Origin: Opisthorchis felineus
Taxonomy: Eukaryota > Platyhelminthes > Trematoda > Opisthorchiida > Opisthorchiidae
Length of the DNA: 64,000 bases
Direction: 5' to 3'
Assembly (NCBI GenBank): GCA_004794785.1
Contig: SJOL01007286.1
Location: 239,141-303,140 of the forward strand
The position numbers were made by a program, and so were the translations under genes. A model generated the notes under the pieces. It worked only from the letters and a program-made list of their open reading frames with translations. It was not told the DNA's origin and did not search any database. Each line of letters starts with the position of its first letter. Position 1 is the first letter of the stretch. Positions 1 through 12,597 of this stretch are shown here, piece by piece.

Positions 1-3000
1 GCTGTGAATTATCCCAGCGATTTCCAGATTTATAAATGGTTGACTTGAAGATTGAAAACTACGGTACACAGAACCCTTCATTTATATTACCGTGCGTCAC
101 CCACTTTTTTAAGCTACTTTAATGTGCGGGAATTTTGGAGCGACATCCTAGAAAGAAGTTGTGCGATTAGTGTCGTCGTTTCGAAGCGCATTCCGAAGAG
201 TCAACTGTACATGTGAATTTTTTCTAAAACATTCCCCATGAACCAAACGGCATTCCTGGAAAACATATTTGAGAGGGTTGAAGCTTAAATGTGATATAAA
301 TCTAGGATCTTGCACAAGGAACACAAGAATTTCGTTGAGTCAGCCCGGAAACAATCAAAACTGGAAACATTACCAAGATCAGATATTAGAATAATCCTGG
401 ACAAATTTATTGAAGGTACTTCACCACACAATTTCATGAAAGCCACAAATAATCGTACTCCAGTACGAATTCACCAAAAACCTGAGCTGGAAACTGATCA
501 CTGAAACACTGTTCAAACTAACCAACAGTGGACGTTTGGCTTAAAAAGTCCTCTCAATTCATTTTGCTTGAAGATCGTCGGTCCGTAGGTGAAATCATGC
601 TAATTACTGCATGACATCACTACCAGAACTCGGTACACAGTAATCTCTTCGGGAGGAATCGGTACTTGGGTGGTGTTGTTAGTGAATACCGTACCACAAT
701 CTCCTTATCAGTGTGCTCTCGTTAGGCAGAGCTTTATTCCCCAGATTACTACATTGCTTCAGAAATAGTTAAGACTACAGAACCAACCGTGATTAATAGG
801 AACATTTCGTATGGATGCATTTATGGGAATGAACGAGTCAGTCGATTCAAGTGAGCTTATTTATGTACGGGGGAGATAAATTTCCTCCTGTGAGTCTTAT
901 CTTGCGGAAATGAATCAGAAATCTCTTTTCATCTGGCGGATACGTTCATTTGCATGCCAGTTTGGTTTTCACGAGAGATTCACATGAATCCCAGCTGGGT
1001 CTCTCGTTTATGATGTTCTTCTTCAACATCCTTATGAGTTACTTTATGTGTTACCTCTTTTCATTCGCTTTACGTAACCTAGATAAATAGCTGTTAAATG
1101 TGCCCACAGCGGAGCCACTGTAGTGTCTTTTGCACTTTCAGTGACTAACGGTCCGCCTGTTTGTTTCCGTGTTTGCTGTCTGGATTCACCAACAGATTTC
1201 TAACCAACTTCGTCACTGGTCTAATAAAAGAGAGGAAATCATTAAAGACTGGATAGATACACAGTGCATCGTTTAGATGATTCAAACGTTCAAGAAGAAT
1301 GAAATCTAAATGGGGATTTTGCAGCCTCAAATGAATATTGTGCATCAAATTTCAACGTCACGAGGTGCTTTGAATAATTTAATTGTGTGCTTCCTATTTG
1401 ATCTTCAAGCAAGCAAATATGACAGAATGCCGTTAGGAGATAAACACCGGTTAAGACGAGCACTTTTGTATGCGTGTTTGCGTAACCTGTGATTGCGTGT
1501 TTTGCTCTAAAATAGCAGTACAAAATGAGTGGTTTGCTCCTCTGTACCGCGAGAAACTTGTACCATAGACGGAATTCATAGATTGATTCATATTCTCCCC
1601 GTGTGTGAATGTAAGACAATTCCGAGAACAGCAAATGTGTAATCCATCTGGAAAAAAGTGATTGTTTTAGCTCAGCTTGTTAAAAAATGACAAAGATCCA
1701 AAATATAAGTCTCCCACACGAGTAAAAGTGATTGGTCGGTCGGATAAACCATTACAGTGCACTGATCGGTCGATGTGCACAGGCACATCTATGTCAAAGG
1801 TCTGTGCAAATGCTAGTTAATTGCAGCGACTTCAACTACCCCCTCTACTATCTTCCCAGTTGGCTGGGACTGATGGCAGTATGCGGCGGAACGTTGACAT
1901 TCAGCACCAGTAGAACTTTCGACATGTTTTTTACATGCTGCAACAATATACACTGTTATCTCAAATATATCTAAGAGATTGTCCATTGGTAACATCATAC
2001 CAGCACTACCAGGGCCTCCACAAGCATGGTGAGATTCCCGAAGGTTGATGTGTCGCATGACCATCTTACATTAAGCAAGGTTGTTTTCGATAAAGCACAA
2101 ACACTGCGACTTTTATTAGGTGAAAGCATCCAGTTACACTTTCAGTCAGGAAAGATAAGTACGTGGACCTTGTCGCTTGAATTAAACTTGTTATGTTTGT
2201 CGGCTAGGCAGGAACGGAAAAAGTGTCCAACCTGGTCTTGCATAATCGTATGATATCTGGAGCGGTTCCCAGAAAGGCTTAGATTGGTGACTTCCGAATT
2301 GACGTCGATGAACTCAGTGTTGAGCGACACGTCGATGTCGGTCCAGAAAAGTTGTGTATGCCTCGTGGTTTATGCGAAGCTAGGGTCAATAGAATCTCTG
2401 CAGCGCAATCAATTATTCCGCGTAGTTCATTCTGTATCACTGTGATTTCGAGGCTTGTGTGCTAACGAGAGCAATAGCTGTGTATCGCACAGATCGCTAT
2501 AATGCCGTTTTTTCCGTAGCTATGTTGTATTCACGAACCGTTCAGTAAATATCAGACAACCATCAAAAGTTGTAAGTGCGCCAAGTCTGATCCAAAACGA
2601 TCTCTAATTCTCAGCACTGTTACCCCAAGGCTGCCCGTTGGACTAGAAACATATAACATTTATTTAAAACTGTCAGACTTAGTTGCTTGGAGCATCAAGT
2701 ACGATGTGACGAGTAGGCTGCGCACAACACGAGGGATAACTTGAGCATTAGCATCAGGTTTTCGTGTGACATTAATGCGTCACCCGTGATTTCGTTACTG
2801 GTCCTGTAAACCATTAATCCTAGAAGTGGATCAACACGGCTGAATATGGTGACTAGAACAAACCACAACACGAAATCATAACCATAAGTTTCGTTAGCCC
2901 TGCGTTTCAGCCTGTATGTACTTGAGCGCCTTTTCTAGAGATAAACATGGAAAGTAGTATGTGATGGTCCGTTTACAGTGCAGATTTTAATCCCTGATAC

Positions 3001-5650
3001 ACCTTGAGAGACCTTAACCTTAAATATTAAGGTTCGTCCTTCCAACATATACGTTGATATTTTCGCCATGAAAAAGCGCCAAAGGGATATGGAGGCCTGG
3101 TAAGGGCTGACCACCTGGTACATGATTCGGGGTTACCGTACTGGTGCCATCCTCAGAAGTGACTGTTGCAGTGTTGCGGTGCGTCGTCACATTGCTTAAC
3201 TAAGAGGTAAAGTCTCCTTCAATGGCCATCACCGCTAGCCAAGCGGAAGAAAATTAATCACTTTCCTTTGCGCAAGATTACATTCAGAAAAATCAACGAT
3301 AGAAATGTTAGTCTTCAGCAAGTTCTAATGGTGAGTGTTACTTTAAATTTGAAGCTAGTCCTTTTTTGTTGGGATCTTCAACATGGTAGCCACACGACCA
3401 CTACTGTCCACGGTACACAGGTATACATTTTAAGACTGCACTGTAAAGCAGTACTCCTCGATACGCTGGAAAACTTGGCCTGCAATAACAATGTATTCTA
3501 TTCGTCTGACTTCCAAAGATAACCTATTAAGTATGATGTCCTCTGTTTTCTGGAAAAGGTATGAAGCGTATCCGCTGGCGAAACGTAGCTCGTTGTATGT
3601 GAACAATTGCATGTGAACTGTTAACCTTTCGCGACTGCTCCTACTAACCCATGGAGAAAAACATTTGGTAAATCCTTTTTTGGCAAAAATCTGACCCATT
3701 ACACTTAGCAGGAAGTCATCTTGGGCTGGTAGTGGATAAATATGAGTGAAGGACGCAAGAAGTCCTCTAGAAAAATTGCCGCAATTCTACTTTCCTTTTG
3801 GCGTACAGCTTTCGGAACCCAACGTCACGGGTGGAAGACGAGGCCACGTAATTTATTCAACAAAACGTTGTGCTTTTAATGTTTCGCACGGTTGTCTTTT
3901 TTCCCTAAATGCCCGCCACTCATATTCTCCAGAAGCCAAATAAAATCAGCCCCTCCCTGCGAAATAGTCTTTTCGGCATTACGATTAGCCATTACGTCAA
4001 TAGGAATAGGAATATTTGATAACCATCGAACACTAAACTGTCCAGCAGTGAACCTCACCAGTACGGTCCCAGATTATTCCGGGTTGTCCGTGATGTTTGC
4101 GGATACACGCGCCTTCCATTTTGCAGTTCTATGAATATCGAAGTGTTGTACGGAATTGTGGTTGGGTCTGTTGTTGTCTACTTGGGAAGTAATAATCCAA
4201 CTGTTCTTCTGTAATGTGCTATGCTGACGATTTCGAAGTAGGCTGTACCCCTAGTAAAACAAGGCTCAATTCATGCAGGAAACTCTTTTACGTCTAGTTT
4301 GCGAAAGAACAAATGTTAGGCGATTTATTGCATCCAGTCCCATCATCTTTTTGAGATACTAACTAACTACGAGCAAAATACCACTCTTCACATTCCCATA
4401 TTAGTGTTTGTCGTTCAGTTTCCATAAGACTTTTCTTTTGAATTGGTACTGAGGTTTGGATGATTTGTCGTAGCAACGCGGTCTGCATATTTTCTATAGC
4501 CTCTACCGTTTGTCTGTTCTATCTTGTAGCCGAATGTCTTCTTCCGTTGGATGGTGTGTCATAAATTTGGTAAACTAGCCACACTTTCATGGAATTCATT
4601 TCTGAATATCCGCTTCCTGTGGCCACTACAGGAAAAGACCACCACATCAGTTTCGTGATGCATCTTGAAACAGTTGAGTAGAATTCTTGAAACCGATACG
4701 TATCACTATATGTCCTCACGTAAAATCAAGAGTATTTTGTCGGTTATACGGAATTGCGTGGTTGTCGCGAGTTTCTGTCTAGGAATTTTGACCTTCGTCA
4801 CCTCCTCCGTAGACGACGCATTAACTGAATGGTATTTCCGGAGCGTTTGTACCATGTGGAGAATACGATTCATTTAATAGGATTAGGTTTACATTCTTGA
4901 AGACCTTTTGCTGGCATCTCCTTCACAGTCTAGATTATCTGGAAGTGGAACGTTCTTTGTTGGAAGTCGGAGTGTGACAACTTAAAATAACTACACGGCT
5001 CTTTTCTGTGCGTTAGTAAGCTTCTCCCACTGTTAAAGTTGCAATTTTTCTTGCTGCTTTTGTCGTCGTTTCTCCTGTTTTGTCACCTGCTGCCGTTGCC
5101 ATTGTAGTTGTGGCATTTTTAGAAGAGTGTGTCCTACCATTTCTGACGCCGCTGTTGTAGCCCGACCTGTGTTAGGACATTTGGTTTGCTAATGAGGTTT
5201 AGTTCACCATATTTAAAAAGCAGACAAAAGACCGAACACATAAATACCGAGCGAATGATGTATCAGTCACTCCCATGGACTGGTCAATACAAAATCTTGA
5301 TCAATAGTGAGCGGACAAACGCAAAATTTTGATGCAAAGAAGGACACTACCGTCAGGGTTTGAACGAGGCCTGCGTACTTTTCGCTATTCCGATAACAAT
5401 TTCCAATTTTAGAAGGCCGCTTTTACTTGTATATGTTTAGATTAGGGTGATCACAAACCTGTCATTGAACATTAATCCCCAGTTGACGGGTGACAAACTT
5501 AATATCGGATTGCATGTTTAAAAATATTTCTTCGGTTGCCTGGATTTAGGCAAGTTTTTTTAATCACTTGAACTTTTATAACTACTGACAGTTTTACTTA
5601 AAAATCACGCAATATAACTGGAATTTTCAGTTGTGATTCCGTCCTCCAAG

Positions 5651-5950
5651 TTACGCCAATCTATGGTGGAAATCAGAGAAGCACTGCATAGATGTTTCAT
5701 CCTTATTGGGAATTATCAGCAGTGCGCTTCTCACGATACTCCAAAGAGTGTCAAGCCCATGACCTCCCGGTCAGTAGTTTGAACACAACCGCTCGACGAC
5801 GAGCGGCTGATCAGCACTGCGATTCGCTCACACTTAGACAGGGTACAGCACCAATCATCCTACGCTCAAGGGATCCACATCACGTGGTCACACACGTGTT
5901 AACTGGCTCCTCGAGTGAGCTCAGAAGAATAATTCAACCTACGAGTGAAA
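5651..5950 (-). repeat. Dispersed repeat family B, full-length-like copy with internal tRNA-like box
   Basis: Read on the minus strand, this segment has a tRNA-like head near 5760-5810 (GAGCGGTTG, then TTCAAACTACTGACCGGGAG) followed by a body ending in AAGGATGAAACATCTATG and CAGTGCTTC. The same string order recurs at 6010-6203 (opposite orientation), 53385-53635 and 56645-56945, and more weakly at 20975-21150. The head resembles a Leu/Ser-type tRNA A box plus variable arm, suggesting a SINE or the tRNA-like part of a larger mobile element. A 106-codon open frame on the plus strand here lies wholly within repeat and is not a gene. Confidence 0.7.
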
Positions 5951-6009
5951 CTTCCATTATTGGAGGTGGCAGCCAAGAAATGAGATCACGTGATGTGCTA
6001 TATCTTGTT

Positions 6010-6203
6010 TAAGTGCGAGCTAATCGCATTACTAAACAGTTGCTCGTCTCCGAACGGTTACTTGTTCAAACTACTGGCCGGGAGGTCGCGCGTTCGAGAC
6101 TCCCTAGTGGAGTTTCGTGGGATGCTCACTGCTGATGATTCCCAATAAGAATGAAACAGCTGTACAGTGCTTCGGGCTCTTCAGCTTAGATTGGCCTAAC
6201 GTA
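6010..6203 (+). repeat. Family B repeat copy, inverted relative to 5651-5950
   Basis: This copy runs on the plus strand: AAGTGCGAGCTAATCGCATT, then the tRNA-like head CGAACGGTTACTTGTTCAAA, a B-box-like GCGCGTTCGAGAC, and the body TTCCCAATAAGAATGAAACA leading to CAGTGCTTCGG. Each block has a diverged counterpart in reverse complement at 5651-5838. The two arms therefore form an inverted repeat of about 190 bp with a spacer of about 170 bp. Either two insertions landed head to head or one copy was inverted. Confidence 0.7.
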
Positions 6204-6784
6204 CAAGACAGACTCTTCACTAAAAATTCCCAAATATCCTCACGCTACCAACAGTGTAACTGGAGCTGATCAGGAATAAATGTGCTCAAAGTAGCGTAAT
6301 GTGCTTCACGTTGTGTTAGGGTTGTTTAAACCATGAGATTTCATCAGATTGCTTATAAATTTATCGGAAGTTTGCTGCAGCGGTCAGTAGGTCAGGCGGT
6401 TGTACAAACAACACCTGGTGCATCAACCCCTGTTGTGCGTGAAATCCTGCGAAACTTTTCATGTGAAGGTGTAGCAAAGGGTGTTTGAATAGATGCCTGC
6501 CATGTTGCCGACAATCATAAATTCCCCGGCGAGTCATGTCTGGTCACTTTTGTAGACCATTTCAAACTGAGGTCAAATTTTAGTACACGGAAATCATGTC
6601 ATTAGTAGGAAATTGAATAACTGGATACTGTGCACGGAGTCTGAGACCTTTGTATGCTAAATCAAATACTGATCTATAGCCCATACTAAGTGAGGAGACC
6701 ACGGGCGTTACTGTCACTGGTTTTGGGGCAATCTAATCTTTTAGTGAGCTCTCACTAGCTTAGGCCTGAAACTTCGAAGCCGCC

Positions 6785-6994
6785 CTAGCCAACCATCGTA
6801 AAAAAATCGTTCAGCTGTAACACCCTTTCGGTGTCTAGTTGCTATGCCATCCGAAGCGAGCACGAGGGCTGGTAGACTGCCAGGTTGCCCAAGCCTAGAC
6901 AGGGCAAGTCGAGATGCAGAAGTCGGGTTCGAACGATGGACCTTCCGGTCAGTAACTTCGCGCTCTGGCCACTTGGGCGATCTCGCCAACCATC
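6785..6994 (-). mobile_element. tRNA-derived SINE, family A, copy 1, with target-site-like flanking repeats
   Basis: On the minus strand the element opens with an A-box-like GATCGCCCAAGTGGCC, followed about 45 nt later by a B-box-like CGTTCGAACCC. These are the two internal RNA polymerase III promoter boxes of a tRNA. The body then carries GCTTCGGATGGCATAGCAAC and ends in a run of seven T. The flanks are near-identical 13-mers on the plus strand, CTAGCCAACCATC at 6785-6797 and CTCGCCAACCATC at 6982-6994 (one mismatch), which look like a target-site duplication. The copy at 12420-12597 shares head and body. Confidence 0.75.
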
Positions 6995-7852
6995 ACCACT
7001 ATGTAAATTTTATCCTCCTTTAAGTTGTGTTTCATCAACAAGCAATACTCGTCAGTCCTCTTGTTCAGAGTGACTCCACGAAGCAATCGGCCACAATGTT
7101 TGTCACCTGGTCCATATGAGATTCAGGCCAACAAACTTTCAAGGACGCTTACGTAGGAACGACCGCGGTATGCTTACATTTACAGCGCAAGTATCTAACA
7201 GCCAAGCAATCCAGTTATACTTCTTATCACTTTCTGTCAATCCATCTGAAGGAATATTGCTCCATTAGCAAACCACAGACGGACAGAAAAAGCACCCACA
7301 TATTCCAGTCTGTTTGGTATAATCTTTTCTACAGCACTCTTTGTTAGGTATCCTAATAAAGAACGGATAGCTTTGTTTCTTTTTGTTACGAGTAAGAGTA
7401 GTAATATGGAGATACAATAGACCGATTGAATCTGTTCACGGCCGAATTGTAGTCAAAAGCTCCTTTTCTTTACTCTACCACAGATCAAAACACAAATAAT
7501 CGTAACCGATCTTTACCTTATTTTGTGAATATGCTGCTCCATATGCGCCCGAAGCATCTATAGCACTAAGATAAAAGACTGGGATACTGTGTGGATATGG
7601 ATAACGGTGATCCGGGTTAGAAATCTCTAGTTAAGTCGCCTGCCTGAAAACTTGTCACAGCGACGAATAAAGGGAACCTCTTTTCTTTCCTGTCGTTGTC
7701 GTATTTCATCCTCTGGCCATTACACTCCTGATATACCGCCTATTAAAAGCCACACTAGTTATTTCATTGTGCATAGGTACAATCCTTCGCAACGCAGCAC
7801 TAATCTGATATTGTTTCCTTCCCATTGTGACAACCATCCCTGCAATGCCCAG

Positions 7853-8080
7853 CCTAATCAAGTGTTCTTGGACAACGCACGTCACCGAGGTCGGTATGCA
7901 GAACAGTATCAGTCCACGCCAAACATTCAACTCACGGAACGTGTAGGTCCGCAAAATCCAGTGGTGATTACGCGCCCACGTCGGATATCTCTACTGGATG
8001 GTCGTGGGCAATACCTAGCCACAAAGGCCGATTTCCGTTCATCTGTGAGCGCATTATCCTATCTGGTGCAAGATGCTAAC
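7853..8080 (+). CDS. Split gene, exon 1 of the model (internal coding exon)
   Basis: This open segment of 76 codons ends exactly at a codon boundary in front of a GTAAGC donor (AAC|GTAAGC). It is preceded by a pyrimidine-rich tract ending in GCCCAG. An alternative acceptor at 7776 (GTGCATAG) would lengthen the exon in the same frame, so the left edge is uncertain. The peptide is polar and basic, with segments such as GRYAEQYQSTPNIQLTERVG and ITRPRRISLLDGRGQYLATK, unlike the Cys/Phe/Leu-heavy translations of noncoding sequence nearby. It joins exon 2 in phase 0. No start codon or signal peptide is seen, so upstream exons are expected. I recognise no domain. Confidence 0.62.
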
Positions 8081-11000
8081 GTAAGCTTATTTAATCATCT
8101 TTACTGGTGTATCTATGTGAGACTTCTTTGACAGTGACCTAATCCCACCTAGCTAGTAAATTTAACCGCGCGTCTATGACAATCGTTTCATACTAAATGT
8201 TATTCTCCGGTTAGGAATGAATGAATATAAAAAAATTCTAAAATCAAAATTCGTTTACCATGGGCAACTTTCTTCAAGGAATTCTACAGTTAACTGGTGC
8301 TAAATCTGTTTAAAAAGATCCGAGCGAAATTTGGCCCGAAATTCCTAAGACGTATCAGCAAATGAATAAGTACACGTGTCATTTAACAGGTTGGTAAGTC
8401 TGTCCGTTTGTTGAACGCTTGACTAATTAAGTCATCAGAACGAATAATAACACGATTGTGACTATAACTTAAATATTTTGATAACGCAATCGACAGTTTA
8501 GTGTTCTTCGACACCGCAAAATCCGTCCTCAACGTCAGTTTTTCTCTCCTAAAATCATGATATATCTTAAATCCTTCGCGTGAAAAATGGTGGGCAAGTG
8601 GAGAGTGAAGCAAACCTACTAATCTAAGCACACAGAGATTTGTGCAGGTCTGGACACTCCCTCCGATAACCTCGAAATGTGAACGCCTTTGTAGCAATTG
8701 ATATTCACGTCTTCCAACACCACTATCCTAGCACCGTGTGGACACTGATCTGGGAGATTAGGCACACCAACGTCACCCAGACCTTTCCCCGTTGTTCTTA
8801 TTCTCCTTTGATGAGTCATATTTCGGTCACACCCCACCTTGTGCCACACTGCCACGTTACAGCCAGTCAGACCGATGCTCATAAAACTGCCCCCTCATTT
8901 GTATTCGCTATTTTAAGAACAATCAGTGCTATCAGTTCCTCCAGCGCCGCTGAATGAATACAGATAAATCGGGTGGAAAGTGGCTGACGACTTTGTCCTA
9001 ACTCTCGAACAGTTTCGGCGAGAGCTCGCCGGCTGAAGAGTAAAGTAACGGTCCAGAGAAGACAGCCAAAACAGTTATCCCGTGTTTTACCCAAACATTC
9101 ACATTTGCTTCAGCCAATTAGGTTTGGGTTTTTCTGACCCCAAATTTTCCAGTCAATGTTGTAAAGTTTGTAATTCCGCAGGTAGCTCTCGCAACTTGGC
9201 TAGCATCGCGCAGTAGCCATCCCGTGACGACCCATCCGTTTACTCATTGGGCTGACGGCTCGTATAGTTGGATTATTTATTGTTGAATTCATATCCACCC
9301 TGGAATACATGTTTGGCCGATTTCAGCTTTCGAACCGTGTGCATTGTGATGCTATGGAAACGAATGATTCAGTTTGGATAGCACGGCCTTTTTGTATTGA
9401 GGTGACCAAGTTATCATTTACTGTCAAAATAAAATGCCTTCATACACAAGAAAGCGTTCCAAACTAGTACGAAGGAACATCTTCGATCGAGTTACCAATT
9501 TCTGTCACAAATCGTAGCTTGTGGTGTTTCATAAATTTGAAGTTAGCTATACGGAACCAACAAGTGGTGAGGGGAAACGATTATCAGCTGAAACTCCTTC
9601 AGCGGTTGACTGATAATATACAAAAACTAGTTGGAAAAATAGCTGCTGAGCCCCCCACTGCTGGGCAACATCTGAATGAAGAAACTATGACACTGGTGAT
9701 TTGGAGGTTAAGGGAACGCAACCACCATTTGGTTTAGATTAATAAACATGGTGACAAGACAGAGCCGGACACTGTAGACTGAGCCTTCCATTTACTCATT
9801 TTGATCTCTGGTATCTTGGCCATAAAACTTGACCTGGAGTATATTATCAATCAAATGAGCCATGATTTTATTTTCATGAGTTTGATTTCCCACCCCCAAC
9901 CGAAGTCTGTTTATGGTAATCTATTCTTAGCACCCAACGTCTTGTCTAACAGCGCACATGGTATTTCGTACTCCAGTTTGCTAGACCGAAGATCCATGGT
10001 TCTAGTCTACTGCAGAAGCTGCCGCTCTTTCATATTACCTGCATCTGAAACCTGCACTTCAAAAAGAGACCCATATTTTAGGAGACTTGCTCTTATAGGT
10101 CTGCCCCAAGTTGGCAAGGTGTAATGGAAAATAACTGGCACCATGCTGTTAAGTTAATGCAGACAATTTTGTAACCTCTGGAAGGATTGCCTGACTTGAT
10201 CCAGCAAAACGGCTGCTTGTGGGCGTATTAGCTTGTCGGTGGACACAGCTACTGAAAATGGCCTTTTAGGAGCGGCTTATCCATTTGAGGACACATACCT
10301 TGAATGATGACAGTAGGAACGAATAATTGACCACGGTCCAGTTCATTCTACTGACTGACCCTCATCAGTCCTGTTTGATATTTCACCCCGAATTATAAGC
10401 GCGATCAGTTCAGCTAAGGTTTTCAATGAGTCATCGTTTACAGGCAGTATTTAAGGGTAGTTTGCCAAGGGTTTTAGTTCCTGGCCGTTGAAAATGAGAA
10501 AGGAAATATATTAAGGAAATATAAAGGAAATATTTATACGAAATTACAGACACAGCGATCTAACGGCGCAAACAGTCGAAATTCAAATGAGGCACACGGA
10601 AGCACTACTGACTACGTAAGGTCGCCGTGCCAGGGTTTCGAGCTGTTGGCATAGATGGTCCCCGAATTCGTAGACAGTATATAACAGGATCCGGACGTGT
10701 GAGTGCCGTAGTAAGCTGAGGCCTACTTAGGGTTTACTCACAGACAAACTTTATGGTCGTTGTTCTGTTTGCTGAGGTCGATACTTTGGTTGCGAAAGTT
10801 TCGTCACAAACTGAGGCGAAATCTTGAGTGAGTTGGCCTGTACAACGATGCACTACGATGCACGGCCAATTCACTACGCAATGATGATATTGCCTCGACT
10901 GGCGACAAGACGTTTCCAACTAAACCGCGTTCCTCGACGATCAGAATGGTGACTATCTATATAACCCGACATTACCTGCCAACATTATCTTGGTAGCACA

Positions 11001-11314
11001 TGGTTTAGTTGCACATGTCTTGTGCGAAACCATCCATCAACCACTTAAGGTGCGATAGTGTGTGGTGGCACTTATCCTTAAAACATTTGACCTCAGTGTC
11101 TATAGGTCAGTGAATGTCAACGGCCAATATGAGTGTTATTTCATCTTTTGGTGTTAAAGGTACTCTGTGATGGAAATTAATTTCCAGCTCGAAATATCTC
11201 GTTCCGTAAAAGTCGTTTTCGTAACGCGTCGGCTTCAGCTTACTAGTCTGTACTGTAGGTACACCAGTTCATTTTGTTTAGCCGTACTGATCCTTCCTTC
11301 TTCCGTTATTTTAG
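8081..11314 (+). other. Intron 1 of the split gene
   Basis: It is bounded by GTAAGC and TTATTTTAG. I see no repeat with clear homology to others in the window. Near 10501-10536 there are three short tandem copies of AGGAAATAT. An open stretch at 9519-9737 reads as a polar helical peptide (QLKLLQRLTDNIQKLVGKIA within it) but has no splice pair compatible with the phase-0 junction of exons 1 and 2. It is either chance or a degraded coding piece. Confidence 0.45.
10501..10536. repeat. Short AT-rich tandem repeat (AGGAAATAT-type, about 3 units)
   Basis: AGGAAATATATTA, AGGAAATATAA and AGGAAATATTTATA follow one another directly. This is a small imperfect tandem array inside intron 1. Confidence 0.7.
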
Positions 11315-11672
11315 TTTCCAGAAGGGTATTTGGAGGACGATGATTCTGATTCCGAATCCTGTCGTCCGTATCCAGTCCCACCGACCAGTTCATTGGGATA
11401 CCATAATCTTTCAGATGTTTACCCTCGCCCTCCACTTCATGAAGTCACATATGAATCTGATCCATCAGTTCTCAGGCCACGTTTGCCGCAGTTTCACACC
11501 AATCTCAAAAACAGATTGAACCTTTATCATGGACGACGATTTGTTCATTCAGGACGGGTACCTCAGAACCCGCAGAGGCCTCTGTGTATGGAAGCCGGAA
11601 CCACGAATGATTCTTTTATTCAACCTACAGCCCACTATCTGTCCTCTCCCGAGAAGAATGTTGTCGATCCAG
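11315..11672 (+). CDS. Split gene, exon 2 (acidic, Pro/Tyr-rich)
   Basis: A pyrimidine-rich acceptor (CCTTCCTTCTTCCGTTATTTTAG) opens a 358-nt open segment closed by the donor CCAG|GTTTGT. It enters in phase 0, matching exon 1, and leaves in phase 1, matching exon 3. The peptide begins with an acidic cluster (EGYLEDDDSDSES), continues with a Pro/Tyr-rich stretch (PYPVPPTSSLGYHNLSDVYP) and a basic segment (LKNRLNLYHGRRFVHSGR). This composition is typical of a disordered scaffold-type protein. No catalytic or membrane feature is visible. The product is unknown. Confidence 0.68.
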
Positions 11673-12419
11673 GTTTGTTACCTTTACCGTTGTCTTAACA
11701 GACGAGTTTTCTTGCTATAAATACTGACATTTGCAACACATACCAAAAAGGTTGTATAATTCTACTTAACGTACCCTCACGAACCAAGCCTAATCCGGGA
11801 TATCTCCGGAAAACCTGACATTGGGCTACATTTCTGGGAAACTTAAAAGTAGGATTTAGGGAGGTGCTCTAAGTGTAAAGAACCGTATTTTCTTCCAAGA
11901 AGATTTAGACGTTATTGGATGTACAGCTTCTCGTGGAAACTTTAAGGCTATGTTTTGATTCTCATGAATTCCTCTGGGTAAGTCGTCATGAAACTATCAC
12001 AGATGACAGTCACGCTGAGCCTTTCATTTTGCACAGTGATCGCAAAGAGAGGCAAAGAAATGCAGAACAAAATTCACTTGATTTGAACAGTTGGCGAATT
12101 AAATTCTTTGTCAACCCACTGAGTAGAGTGCCAAAAACCATAAGGCTTCGCTAAATTACTGCGACAGTCCGAAACCCAAGATGCAGTGGGAGTTGTCAAA
12201 CCAAATCCCAAGGAGTCAGCGGGAGTCTTTATTATTTAGGGGTCAGGCGTGCCTGGCTATTACTTTACTGCTTCCTGGGTTTGAAATATTCGATTATGAG
12301 GAGGTTGTGGTCTAGAACGCACATGGGGCACGTTGTCCGGTAAACAGAAAGCAACGTCTTATGGAGTCATCAGCGGAAACAGAATGATGTTCAGTGACGA
12401 CAGACAATAAAAAATAAAG

Positions 12420-12597
12420 GTCATTTAGCTGTAACGTAGTTTTGGTGCATAGCTGCCACGCCATCCGAAGGAAGCGCGATGGCTGAGTTACTGACATGTT
12501 GCCAAAACCAACACAGAAACGGTCAAACTGCTGAGGTTCGGTTCGAAACACGAACTTTCCGATCGGTAAGTTCGTGCCTTAACCACTGAGCTACCTT
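12420..12597 (-). mobile_element. tRNA-derived SINE, family A, copy 2
   Basis: On the minus strand it begins GGTAGCTCAGTGGTTAAGGC, a near-perfect tRNA A box. A B-box-like GTGTTTCGAACC follows about 45 nt later, then a body containing CTTCCTTCGGATGGCGTGGC and GTTACAGCTAAATGA. The body matches copy 1 at 6798-6981, which has GCTTCGGATGGCATAGCAAC and GTTACAGCTGAACGA. The plus-strand coordinates run from tail (12420) to head (12597). No clear target-site duplication was found. Confidence 0.75.

Larger units (their letters stand above)
1..7852. other. Region left of the first supported exon; no firm gene
   Basis: No convincing gene was found except for the repeats listed separately (5.65-6.2 and 6.8-7.0 kb). 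The 5' part of the split gene probably lies here or beyond the left edge, because exon 1 of the model does not begin with a start codon. One weak candidate exon is 3277-3330. It is preceded by a pyrimidine-rich tract ending in AAG, is open as 18 codons in phase 0 and is followed by a strong GTGAGT donor, so it could join exon 1 in phase, but it is too short to be sure. Short open frames elsewhere are of chance length. Confidence 0.5.

Noticed and set aside
5692..6012. 106-codon plus-strand open frame
   Set aside because: It lies entirely inside the family B repeat, whose other copies do not keep the frame.
7706..7954. Minus-strand 82-codon frame
   Set aside because: It overlaps exon 1 of the split gene and has noncoding-like composition, so it is a shadow.
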